A stretch of 23,901 nt of DNA. Source: a virus. Where the stretch lies: positions 1-23,901 of the IMG/VR virus record IMGVR_UViG_3300032173_000047; one strand, given 5' to 3'. Under the pieces are notes generated by a model. The model was not told where the DNA came from and searched no databases. It was given only the letters and a program-made list of their open reading frames with translations. Shown piece by piece: positions 4,996-12,768 of the stretch (positions are counted from its first letter, which is position 1; each line of letters starts with the position of its first letter). Made by a program: the position numbers and the translations under genes.

Positions 4996-5406
4996 CTAGG
5001 TGATGGTTATCCAGACTTCTTCCCCGTTCGCCCATGCAAGCTTTAGCTTCTGCATGAGAGAATTCCAAGCAAGTTTGGAATTCCTGATCCAGTTATCGGA
5101 ACGCTCCTGACCAACCAAGACGCAGCCTTCCGTATCGTCAGCCGAGTTACCCCAGTGAATCTCGATCATCTGGAATTGAGGTACGTCGAGGATATGGGGA
5201 ACATCGCAACTGTGTTTCGGAGACCAGTCGAGCTCTACTTTGTATCTGCCGCGAGGGATGGCGGATTGCCCGTAGACCTTTGCGCCGCCGTTCTCTAGCT
5301 TCCTGTCCCTGTCTTCGAGGGTGAAGCATTCATATACGTCGTCGACGAAGAGTGAGCCGGTAGTGCTGGTTTCGGTGAAGGTGTCGCGTACTAATTCAAG
5401 TTTCAC
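4996..5406 (-). CDS. DUF5675 family protein, possible cell-wall enzyme
   Basis: The start is GTG 5406, overlapping the upstream stop as GTGA and giving VKLELVRDTFTETSTTGSL, which is where DUF5675 proteins normally begin; an upstream in-frame start at 5451 is rejected. The 136-aa chain shows the family features: ECFTLEDRDRK (residues 26-36), AKVYGQSAIPRGRYKV (42-57), HILDVPQF (71-78) and the signature IHWGNSADDTEGCVLVG with His84 and Cys95. Spacing of this His and Cys recalls the active site of YkuD-type L,D-transpeptidases, so peptidoglycan is a plausible substrate; that is my inference, as the family is formally uncharacterised. No lysozyme, amidase or other endolysin is visible in the block, which makes this protein the main candidate. 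Confidence 0.8.
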   Translation of the reverse strand: MKLELVRDTFTETSTTGSLFVDDVYECFTLEDRDRKLENGGAKVYGQSAIPRGRYKVELDWSPKHSCDVPHILDVPQFQMIEIHWGNSADDTEGCVLVGQERSDNWIRNSKLAWNSLMQKLKLAWANGEEVWITIT

Positions 5407-5627
5407 TGCCGGAACTCGCTTCCGTGAGCCGTTACGGGGACATGTTGCCAACCATTAATAGATAAGACGAAATATATAAGAGCCACAACCAATGCTGCCG
5501 CTATGGTTCTCATGCTCCATCTGCCGAATTGAGTTGTTTTCTCCTCAAGATATTCTTTGAAGGCTTCCTTCATGGCGTCCTTAATGAACTGCTTTCTATC
5601 CTGTGCATCGCGACGATCTTCTGACAT
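5403..5627 (-). CDS. Small single-pass membrane protein
   Basis: This encodes 74 aa; ATG 5627 is preceded by GGGGAAATAA. Residues 1-38 are charged and helical (MSEDRRDAQDRKQFIKDAMKEAF...), residues about 41-58 form one hydrophobic helix (IAAALVVALIYFVLSING) and a short polar tail follows. It is the first gene after the terminator at 5638-5664 and overlaps the DUF5675 gene by 4 bases. It may be a lysis regulator or a holin-type protein; similar small proteins with a charged coiled N-terminus and one helix are common beside phage endolysins. Confidence 0.65.
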   Translation of the reverse strand: MSEDRRDAQDRKQFIKDAMKEAFKEYLEEKTTQFGRWSMRTIAAALVVALIYFVLSINGWQHVPVTAHGSEFRQ

Positions 5628-5637
5628 TTATTTCCCC

Positions 5638-5664
5638 AAAAGAAAAAGCCGCCCGGGGTCGGCT
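5638..5664 (-). terminator. Rho-independent terminator between tail and lysis genes
   Basis: On the - strand AGCCG and CGGCT form a 5-bp stem around an 8-nt GC-rich loop, followed by TTTTTCTTTT. It lies between the DUF4376 gene and the small membrane protein gene, separating tail and lysis expression. Confidence 0.65.
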
Positions 5665-5683
5665 GGTTGAGTGTTGAAATCTG

Positions 5684-6292
5684 TTACCAGATGATGGCTT
5701 GGGCTGTGGCTATATCCGTGGCGGCGCGCACCTGTGCTTTGAGTGTTTGCAGATGCTGGAAAGCCGACCAGCCCTGACCTAGCATGACCTGCGCTAGGCC
5801 GGATAGTTGAACCAATGTCATTGGGACCTGGTTGTTCGTGGAGTCCACCCAATAGAATCCAATGGGAGCGGAGCCGGCGGAAGCAAACCCGGTCAGCGTC
5901 TTGGTAAGATTGTCCTGTGATATCGAGTCGGTCTGAAACATGGTTCCCATATACGCCACTGGCTGCGTAATAGCATTTATATATGACGCATAGAGAATCT
6001 GTGATCTATCTGCTTGCGTTGCGGCCAGCGCGGCGGCTGGAAGCATTGAGCTAGTGAGCATCGCGGCCGGCGTTCCAAGCGTCGTGATAACCTGCGCCCG
6101 ACCAGTTGTCTGGTCATACCACGTCTCGCCGCGATGATCCGCCACGACCTGCCACGCGGAACCGGTCCACATCGCCCTCGATCCGGATGGCACGGCGGGA
6201 GGCGTTAGCGTTGTGGAATTTGGTGGCGCTGTATCAGTATCGTGACTTTCGGCCAGCTCGAACGTCAGAGGGTTGTAGGTGTAGTAGATCAC
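5684..6292 (-). CDS. DUF4376-containing tail fibre-associated protein
   Basis: The product is 202 aa with a GTG start at 6292 that overlaps the fibre gene stop (GTGA). The N-terminal part (about 1-80) includes the WQVVADHRGETWYDQTTG segment typical of tail fibre assembly-type proteins. The C-terminal part (about 90-202), with YWVDSTNNQVPMTLVQLSGLA and an end of repeated AxTDIATAQAIIW character, matches the DUF4376 pattern. It follows directly on the collar-domain fibre, the usual place for fibre assembly chaperones or short fibre accessory proteins, so it probably helps fold or attach the fibre. The 3' end is followed by a terminator. Confidence 0.75.
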   Translation of the reverse strand: MIYYTYNPLTFELAESHDTDTAPPNSTTLTPPAVPSGSRAMWTGSAWQVVADHRGETWYDQTTGRAQVITTLGTPAAMLTSSMLPAAALAATQADRSQILYASYINAITQPVAYMGTMFQTDSISQDNLTKTLTGFASAGSAPIGFYWVDSTNNQVPMTLVQLSGLAQVMLGQGWSAFQHLQTLKAQVRAATDIATAQAIIW

Positions 6293-7557
6293 GTCTTAAT
6301 GAAAAACGCTTTTACGAGGAATGGCTGCATGTTGTTGTGCGCTGCTCCGCCGCCTTGAGCATTTACACCATTATAGGACGCGGTCAGATATCCAATATTT
6401 TGGCCAGATGTATAGCTGTAATTTCCTGAAGGATTTAAAACTGAGGGGGTGCCATCTCCAACCTGATATGCATGATCATGACTCGGCATCTCACTGATAG
6501 ATAGAACGTGTGTTTCTTCACCGCCGCTGGAGCCAAGCGTCCGAGCCGTCAACCCTGATCCGGTGCCTGATCCGATGGACCCGCGCCCGCTGTGGCTGGG
6601 AACGTTGAACGTTGTGCTGCCATCACCGACGCCGAACGTCGTTCCGATTTTAGCGAATAGACCGGCATAGGTGGTCCGCGATACGGCGGCTCCGTTCTCG
6701 GCAAGCCAGCCGATTCCAGGAGAGCTATAGCCAGACTCCTTGCTGTCTCCGACCTGAAACTGCGGCGTGCGCGTGATGATCCAATTCCCCGCGCCAAGAC
6801 TGGTGATCTCAACATCGAAGAAGCCGGGGACTATATAAGAGGTGTTCGAACCATCGATTGCATCAGAGCCATTCGGTGCAAGACTCACGGCACCGTGAGT
6901 TATGCTCTTGAATAACGCCTTTTTGCCAGCCGCGACAGTGCTACCGGCCGGCAGCGTGACCACGGCACCAGCTGTGACGTAGTACGATACCGGCTCGTAG
7001 TTGAAACCTGCTGCTGCAATTGCCATGTTCCCAGTGATCTGATTTAGTGTCGCCGTGCCGACCAGCCCGTTCAGTTCCGCGGACGATGCCTTGACGTTGC
7101 CGAGCATTTGGAAACCCGGTACGCGCAGGTCGTCGATCAGATTATTGGTGATCGTCGTCGTACTGGTCGCCACTCGCAGGCGAGCAACGGCAACCTTGTT
7201 AACGGGGATCGTCGGATCAGTCGGGCTGGCATTCTCCGTGCCAGCTGAGATGCCGTAGGCACCGGTCGTGCGGTCGATGTAAACGATGTCGTTGCGCGGG
7301 TTGGCAACGGGTGCCGTGATGGTCGCCGTTGTCTGCGTAGCGACGATAGTTGGGATGTTGCTCGCCGCCTGGTTGGTGTCGATCAGCAGCGCTCCAGCAT
7401 CCAGTACGACGGTCATGTTCGGCGTCGCAGCCTGATGGCAGGCGAACGGATCGGTCATCGACCAAAATGCAAGCGTGTTTCCATCAATGCCGGCGCGATA
7501 CGTGGCCGGGTCGTCTACGGTGTAATTCTGCGTGCGTGGTGTTGCGGTGCCCGCCAT
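6289..7557 (-). CDS. Tail fibre with phage collar domain
   Basis: The product is 422 aa. Residues 1-170 or so (PRTQNYTVDDPATYRAGIDG, then NPRNDIVYIDRTTGAYG) form a baseplate or tip attachment domain common in siphovirus fibres. Residues about 283-325 (WLAENGAAVSRTTYAGLFAK, GTTFGVGDGSTTFNVPSHSG) match the phage Tail Collar domain. The C-terminal receptor-side part has SEMPSHDHAYQVGDG (His residues 360 and 362, as in metal-binding fibre tips), Gly/Ser/Asn-rich turns and the conserved end NNMQPFLVKAFFIKT. It probably binds the host surface. No diversity-generating template or reverse transcriptase lies nearby. Confidence 0.88.
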   Translation of the reverse strand: MAGTATPRTQNYTVDDPATYRAGIDGNTLAFWSMTDPFACHQAATPNMTVVLDAGALLIDTNQAASNIPTIVATQTTATITAPVANPRNDIVYIDRTTGAYGISAGTENASPTDPTIPVNKVAVARLRVATSTTTITNNLIDDLRVPGFQMLGNVKASSAELNGLVGTATLNQITGNMAIAAAGFNYEPVSYYVTAGAVVTLPAGSTVAAGKKALFKSITHGAVSLAPNGSDAIDGSNTSYIVPGFFDVEITSLGAGNWIITRTPQFQVGDSKESGYSSPGIGWLAENGAAVSRTTYAGLFAKIGTTFGVGDGSTTFNVPSHSGRGSIGSGTGSGLTARTLGSSGGEETHVLSISEMPSHDHAYQVGDGTPSVLNPSGNYSYTSGQNIGYLTASYNGVNAQGGGAAHNNMQPFLVKAFFIKT

Positions 7558-7560
7558 TGT

Positions 7561-10500
7561 TTATGCTCCTGTCGCTTCCCAGTTGATTGTTCCGGACACA
7601 CCTGTTCCGCTGGAGTTCCAGAGGTAGGCGGTAAATCCGGTCGTGGTGATATTAGATATCGTGACGGTCAACGCGGTGTTAGAGACCGGTACGGCCTTCA
7701 CGGCGTTGATGATGGCAAAGGCAGTCGGGAGAGTGATCGACGTGCCGGAAGCGCTGATGGCCGCTGTCCCGGACTGTACGATCGGCTGACCCACGTCGGC
7801 CACAATTTTGAATTGCGTGACGACTGCCGGAACGCCGCCCGGCGTTTCCTTTACCTGCCCCTTGATCTTCTGGAACTGCACTTGTCCGACCGTCCACGTG
7901 TAGTACACATTCGGGTCTGATCCAGTTGTCCAGTAGTCAATGTCGAACTCACTGGTTGGACTGCCCGACACACCGACGCCATCCACCAGGGTTTTAGTCG
8001 CCGATACGCGCAGGTTGGCGGCGGCATTCAGGTCATACTCTGGAGTCTGGTAAGTCGCTGTCGTCACCGGGTCCGGGCAGAAATTCAGGAAATCTTCCCA
8101 GCCCGTGGTATTGCTGCCCGGCACGGCGCTGCCGGATATCAATCCCGAGGTCGGCTCCGTCCAGCCGGTGCCGATGGAGATCGTAGAGGCGTTCTGTTTC
8201 GTCTCGGTGCCGGTCGCCGTGCTGACGTAGACGTTGTAGCCGGTTGCCTGTCCGGAGGCAGACGGTGACGTGACCGTCAATACGTTGTTCGCGGCGACTG
8301 CCAGCGAGGACTCGGCTGAGGCCAGCGTCTCTCCGCCCTGCGTGACGTAGGAAATCTTGACGTAGTATGTCGTTGCTCCCAGCGCACCGCCGGCCGCGCT
8401 GCCCAGCGTCGGGGCGGAAGGGGCAGACAGTACAGCGTAGTGCGAGCAAGCATATATGCTTTTTGGGCAGAGAGCGCCGGCCACGTTGTCCACGACAAAT
8501 CCCGTCATGGTGCCAGGCCAGCCCGGCGACTGTTCGGCCGAGATGATCGTGGAATTCGGGTTTGTAACGGTGAGGTCGGCCAGTGCGAGCGTCGGCGACA
8601 ACTGGTCGGCCACGTCGCGGGCGGCAATGGCGAACGTCCAGGAGCCAGGCGGCACGCCCGCGTTGGTCATCTCCGTACCCATGTTGGACACGGTTAGCAG
8701 AGACATCTGTGACAGCAGCGTCGAGCCGGACGGACCGTAGTAGACATCGTAGCCCTTTAGGGCGTAGTCCGTGACAGGCGCCCAAGTGAACACAACGGCC
8801 GTTGATGACTGCCTGACCGTGAAGCCTGTAACCGTTGGCGGCGGCGGAGGCATCGCGGCCGTGTAGGAATAGGCCGTCACATCCGCAATGGCCTGCTCGC
8901 TCTGTCCGAACTGATTGAAAGCCGTGCACTTGATCCAGAACGGCTTGCCAATCTGTGCCTTGTCGAGTGTGATTCGGAACACCTCATCCGGCGATAGGCG
9001 CACGAAGCGCGCGCCACCAGGGACCGACCCGATTGTCGTGCCGAATGCCCCGCGCCGCAGGTAGGACAGGCCGTACTGGTTGACGCCGATCAGCGTCGAG
9101 GTGGCGAAGTCGATAAGCTCACCCGTGCTTAGGTAGCAGAGCGTGCGATTGTTATCGGCGTCATCCTGCGTTCCTGAAAGGATCGTGCCGACCGATTCCG
9201 TCAGATCCACATTGAGCGTGTCTACAAGATCAGGATCTGGGTGCGCTGGGATCGAGTTCAAGCAACTACCGGTACGTGATGACCCGAGTTTTTTGTTGAG
9301 ACGCGAATAAGTGGCGTTGTCCGTGGAGATGTAGACCGTGCAGCCGCCGAAGTTCGATGCACCGGACAGACCTACCCAGACCTCGAGCGCCCCACCAGTG
9401 AGCTGTGTTGGGGGCACCACGAATACCGGCGAATTGATAGCGGCGGGTGCAACGTTGTAATTGACGGCATATCCAGAGTTCGTGGTCGGCGCGTAGGCCG
9501 GCGCATGCGCTATACCCATATCCACCTGGATAGCCTGCACGTCCAGGTCTCCGGCGTCTGACTCGTCTACCTGGATGATTCGCGCCATCTGGCGTGTCAG
9601 GCCAAGATAACTGTCGGTTATCGTCACGAGGTCCATCGGTTCCAGCAGACATTTGGAGACGCCTAGCTTGAACTTGTAGAGATTTCGGACGTAGAGCTGC
9701 TGCTGCAACACGAGCTGCGCGAGGTTTCGCGCAGTCGCCGGGCTGGTGATGCAGTCTGACTTCTGAGTGGTCGTCTGGCGAAGGCCATAGCGATCAATGT
9801 CCGCCTGATCTTTGGCCTCAGCTATTGCGGTGTTATAGGCGTTGGTCGCGTCCATGTACTCAATCTGGACGCTGTTGTAGCAATCGCTCTGCTGGCGTCG
9901 GGTGACGGATACCGGATCTTCATTGCCGCTGACAATGAAATCATCGTCTGTCAGGTCATAGACCGGCATCATGTTCGGCGTGAACGTCGCGCCGTTTCCG
10001 GTAACGGAGGTGTCGCCATAAGGGACCACCTTGATCTGGCCGCCAGAAAAGATAACGTCCGAATTCGTGGCGCGCAGCAGGTCGGTAATGCACTCCTGCG
10101 CCGGTTTCTGTTGCATCCAGACGGGACTCAGGAAAAACCCGTTGGCGATGCAATAGTTGTTGTACTGCGTGAGGTCGGCGATCTTGGCGGAGGTCCAGCC
10201 GACAACGCCGTGCTTGGTGTTGGTCAGCAGGTCGGTCATGATAGCGCCGGGCAGCGCGTCATAGATGCCAGCGCCTGTGTTATACGGCAGCAGTCCAGTG
10301 ACCTCGAAATTATAGTTACCGAGCGATCCGCTGTCCGTGGTGTACATCTGCATGTACAGATATGCCTGACCGCGATAGTTCAGGTTTTGTCCGGCATGGT
10401 TGATATTCATGTAGGACGGACCTACTTGCGCGTTGTCGCCGTAGTAAACAATCGATCCGTATAGGCTGCTGGTTTTCGATGATGTCATCGAACTAAGATT

Positions 10501-10842
10501 GCCAATGCTCTTTGCGTTCCAGACGTTACCAATTCCGGTGATCGGCCCCTCGCACAGTCCCATCTCGGCCCGGCAAAAGTAGCTGGTCGTGCTACTGCCG
10601 CCCCCGCCGCCCTTTCCGCCGCTGTAGGTCTGCGTGGCCGTGTAGAAATCGCCGTACCATATCAGGTTTCCGGAGATGCGGTTGCGTCCGTAGACCAGCG
10701 TCACCGGCACGCCGCGCGACGACTGCTGGATACGCATGCCGGACAGTGTATTATTGTTCTGTGACTGAGTGCGTTGCATGAGGCGCGTGAGCGCCCAACT
10801 GACAACAACTTCCGCTACAAAAAATGCGACATTCGCGGCCAT
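7561..10842 (-). CDS. Tail tip / host-specificity protein (J-like)
   Basis: At 1093 aa this is the longest gene. The N-terminus has a hydrophobic stretch (FFVAEVVVSWALTRL) and the opening RIQQSSRGVPVTLVYGRNRI seen in J-like central tip proteins. A Gly-rich linker (GGKGGGGGSS, about residue 80) follows. The middle (about 200-480) carries the conserved tip core, e.g. PAQECITDLLRATNSDV. Fibronectin III-like domains follow, one near residues 660-760 (PPPTVTGFTVRQSSTAVVFTW) and another near 800-900 (GATTYYVKISYVTQGGETLA). The C-terminal 150 residues are beta-rich. It would cap the tail, contact the receptor and dock the fibre encoded next. Its ATG overlaps the stop of the peptidase gene (TGATG). 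Confidence 0.88.
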   Translation of the reverse strand: MAANVAFFVAEVVVSWALTRLMQRTQSQNNNTLSGMRIQQSSRGVPVTLVYGRNRISGNLIWYGDFYTATQTYSGGKGGGGGSSTTSYFCRAEMGLCEGPITGIGNVWNAKSIGNLSSMTSSKTSSLYGSIVYYGDNAQVGPSYMNINHAGQNLNYRGQAYLYMQMYTTDSGSLGNYNFEVTGLLPYNTGAGIYDALPGAIMTDLLTNTKHGVVGWTSAKIADLTQYNNYCIANGFFLSPVWMQQKPAQECITDLLRATNSDVIFSGGQIKVVPYGDTSVTGNGATFTPNMMPVYDLTDDDFIVSGNEDPVSVTRRQQSDCYNSVQIEYMDATNAYNTAIAEAKDQADIDRYGLRQTTTQKSDCITSPATARNLAQLVLQQQLYVRNLYKFKLGVSKCLLEPMDLVTITDSYLGLTRQMARIIQVDESDAGDLDVQAIQVDMGIAHAPAYAPTTNSGYAVNYNVAPAAINSPVFVVPPTQLTGGALEVWVGLSGASNFGGCTVYISTDNATYSRLNKKLGSSRTGSCLNSIPAHPDPDLVDTLNVDLTESVGTILSGTQDDADNNRTLCYLSTGELIDFATSTLIGVNQYGLSYLRRGAFGTTIGSVPGGARFVRLSPDEVFRITLDKAQIGKPFWIKCTAFNQFGQSEQAIADVTAYSYTAAMPPPPPTVTGFTVRQSSTAVVFTWAPVTDYALKGYDVYYGPSGSTLLSQMSLLTVSNMGTEMTNAGVPPGSWTFAIAARDVADQLSPTLALADLTVTNPNSTIISAEQSPGWPGTMTGFVVDNVAGALCPKSIYACSHYAVLSAPSAPTLGSAAGGALGATTYYVKISYVTQGGETLASAESSLAVAANNVLTVTSPSASGQATGYNVYVSTATGTETKQNASTISIGTGWTEPTSGLISGSAVPGSNTTGWEDFLNFCPDPVTTATYQTPEYDLNAAANLRVSATKTLVDGVGVSGSPTSEFDIDYWTTGSDPNVYYTWTVGQVQFQKIKGQVKETPGGVPAVVTQFKIVADVGQPIVQSGTAAISASGTSITLPTAFAIINAVKAVPVSNTALTVTISNITTTGFTAYLWNSSGTGVSGTINWEATGA

Positions 10843-11279
10843 CAGTCTGACTCCCGCAATGACCAGAAGCCGGCCAGTCGATTGGTCAACAATGAATCAT
10901 CATTACTGACCGGCATGACCCCGCCCGGATTCACCGAATGGATCATATGCGGCCACTCCGTGACTATTGCCCCATGTGACACGACGCGGCCGAACTTGTA
11001 GAGCGCGATGTCTCCTGGCTGCGGAGACTCCACTTGGTAGGCGTACTTTTTAACCCATCCCAGATAACGCTCCTCATCGCGGTGAAAATGCCAGTCCATC
11101 GGGTACGGACGCGGGTCGATCCACGGAATCAGCCCGACCTTGTGATAGACGGCGATCAACAAGAAAGCGCAGTCCGTGCCGATACCCTTGAGCCAGCCCT
11201 GATGATGATATGGAGTACCGATCCAGCTCTGAGCTTCTTCTATGACTGCCGATCGTTGCACTTGCGTGAGAACGTGCAT
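10842..11279 (-). CDS. NlpC/P60 family cell-wall peptidase of the tail tip
   Basis: This encodes 145 aa. The NlpC/P60 signature is GIGTDCAFLLIAVY with nucleophile Cys37, then PGDIALYKF and VVSHGAIV with His102, and a third polar residue probably at His114 in MIHS. Tail-tip peptidases of this type cut the stem peptide of peptidoglycan to let the tail or DNA pass during entry. It sits between the DUF2163 hub gene and the J-like gene, the order known for the RcGTA tail tip (gp13-gp14-gp15). It overlaps both neighbours by one base (TAATG, TGATG). It could be structural as well as enzymatic. Confidence 0.88.
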   Translation of the reverse strand: MHVLTQVQRSAVIEEAQSWIGTPYHHQGWLKGIGTDCAFLLIAVYHKVGLIPWIDPRPYPMDWHFHRDEERYLGWVKKYAYQVESPQPGDIALYKFGRVVSHGAIVTEWPHMIHSVNPGGVMPVSNDDSLLTNRLAGFWSLRESD

Positions 11280-12151
11280 TACATGGACGCCTCAGGAACG
11301 GGGATATAGGGGTAGCCGCGGAAATTGGCCAGGTTGTTGTACTTGCTCGTGCAGGTCGTTTGTAACTTGTCGCAGCCAGGATAAACCGTGAACGTGTCTC
11401 CCGCCGCTGGTGCATTGGACAGTGGATAGTTCAGCAAGAACGAGCCGGGTGATCCTGTCGTGTAAGTCTTGATGGCATGCGTGGAACCGTTGTTCGCGCC
11501 GCTCGTGAAGGTCAGCACGCCGAGGTCGAAATATCCGGTAGCTTGCGCGAATCCGCTAGCATAGACCAGTGATTGTGTGGAGCTGACGGCAGTCGTTCCG
11601 GATACGGTATAGGTCGCCTTGATCAGCGTGCAGCCGGAGTCATAGAGCGTGTGCACACAGCCGTCCTGATAGACATTGCGCGGCAGCATCTGGCTCAACA
11701 ACTCCACATCAGAGTTTATTTTTAGCGTGCAGGAAGTTCTGGAAACGTCCGTCTCCGACACACGCCCCATGAACCACGGCAGAGTTCCAAGCGACGTATC
11801 ACCCCATCCGGCCGGACCCATGAAACAGTAATCAAGTGCGAAATAGGCGCCATCCAGTCCGCCCGCCGTGGCGAACGCCAGAAACGGCAGGCCTTTAACA
11901 AGATCGGTCTGCGCCGGATAGACCTCAAGTGTTAACGAATCGACTTGCAGGCCGATTTTCTGCGATGTCTTGCCGCGCTTGGCCTTCGGTCCGGTGCTGC
12001 TGTAAGTGTTGCCGCCTACGGTGATATCGAGGTCGGCGGATGTATAGCGCAGCACTGTGCCGTCGTAGAGCGTCAGCGTATACAGGTCGGCGACCTGCAA
12101 CTGCTGGCCGCTGTTGAGCAGCGATATCAATCCGGCTGAAGCGGCTCTCAT
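11279..12151 (-). CDS. Tail hub protein, DUF2163 / BR0599 family
   Basis: The product is 290 aa starting MRAASAGLISLLNSG. ATG 12151 was chosen because it overlaps the preceding stop by 4 bases (ATGA); the in-frame extension to 12199 would lie in the upstream gene. The N-terminal DUF2163 part contains VADLYTLTLYDGTVLRYTSA and SLTLEVYP; the C-terminal BR0599-type part has conserved cysteines (DGCVHTLYDSGCTL, then YPGCDKLQTTCTSKY) and ends FRGYPYIPVPEASM, a hallmark of this family. Its RcGTA counterpart, gp13, is the hub linking distal tail ring and tip. The paired cysteines may bind a metal or iron-sulfur centre, as in phage tail hubs with FeS clusters; this is inference. Confidence 0.88.
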   Translation of the reverse strand: MRAASAGLISLLNSGQQLQVADLYTLTLYDGTVLRYTSADLDITVGGNTYSSTGPKAKRGKTSQKIGLQVDSLTLEVYPAQTDLVKGLPFLAFATAGGLDGAYFALDYCFMGPAGWGDTSLGTLPWFMGRVSETDVSRTSCTLKINSDVELLSQMLPRNVYQDGCVHTLYDSGCTLIKATYTVSGTTAVSSTQSLVYASGFAQATGYFDLGVLTFTSGANNGSTHAIKTYTTGSPGSFLLNYPLSNAPAAGDTFTVYPGCDKLQTTCTSKYNNLANFRGYPYIPVPEASM

Positions 12152-12768
12152 ATCTTCACGCCCAGCGAACCGGTAAGGTCGCACTGTTTGAGCGTCCATA
12201 GGTTCTGCATGAACTGCTCGAAATCGCTGGAATCCTTCACGAATCGGCAGCGGTAGTAGTAGCTTCCGGTCCAGGTGACGGCTACGCCAATTCCGGGTGG
12301 TGTAGTAAATGTCACCATGCCGGTGCTGTTGATGGTGTAATCCGTGGTGACAGTCTTCAGCACGCCATTCAGATAGATCGACGGCGTGCTATTGATGTTC
12401 ATGGTGGGTTCTGTGTAGAGGAACCCGCCGGCCCCGAATGTGCGGGTAAGCTGAAAGGCAGTCGTCGAGGCATTGCCACTGCCAATCGATTGCGCTGTCA
12501 CGGCGTTGTCATTCGCGTCAGTGAACAGGAAATTATCGTAGGAACCCTGACGGGCGAGGAAGAAACCCATAAGCTTCTCAAGTTCAAGATTCGGGGAGCC
12601 GCCGCGCAGGATTTCGTAGAATAGGCTGAAGCTATAGATCGGATAAGCGGCCATGGCAGTACGCTGCTCGCGCCCACTCACCCCAGTCTGAATTTTTGTA
12701 TTCCACTTCGGCGTTTTGATGACGCTCCAGCCTAGACCTGGGAGCGTTGGCCAGACGACGTTACTCAT
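12148..12768 (-). CDS. Distal tail protein, DUF2460 (TIGR02217-like) family
   Basis: This encodes 206 aa. The opening (VVWPTLPGLGWSVIKTPKWN, TKIQTGVSGREQRTAM) and the segment YPIYSFSLFYEILRGG match DUF2460 tail proteins, followed by a beta-rich half (FLFTDANDNAV, SIYLNGVL, YTINSTGMVTFTTPP) and the end KDSSDFEQFMQNLWTLKQ. In RcGTA the equivalent, gp12, forms the distal tail ring between tube and hub. The ATG overlaps the tape measure stop by 4 bases. The order with the next three genes supports the assignment. Confidence 0.88.
   Translation of the reverse strand: MSNVVWPTLPGLGWSVIKTPKWNTKIQTGVSGREQRTAMAAYPIYSFSLFYEILRGGSPNLELEKLMGFFLARQGSYDNFLFTDANDNAVTAQSIGSGNASTTAFQLTRTFGAGGFLYTEPTMNINSTPSIYLNGVLKTVTTDYTINSTGMVTFTTPPGIGVAVTWTGSYYYRCRFVKDSSDFEQFMQNLWTLKQCDLTGSLGVKI

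Noticed and set aside
5060-5083. 9-bp perfect inverted repeat GAATTCCAA/TTGGAATTC
   Set aside because: It lies inside the DUF5675 coding region and encodes ordinary family sequence; a chance palindrome is the simpler reading.
6289-7557. Possible diversity-generating retroelement target in the fibre gene
   Set aside because: There is no reverse transcriptase, no template repeat and no Avd-like gene in the window.
8033-8929. 298-codon frame inside the tail tip gene
   Set aside because: It is out of frame on the same strand as the J-like protein; its composition is Arg/His-rich and it has no homologous look.
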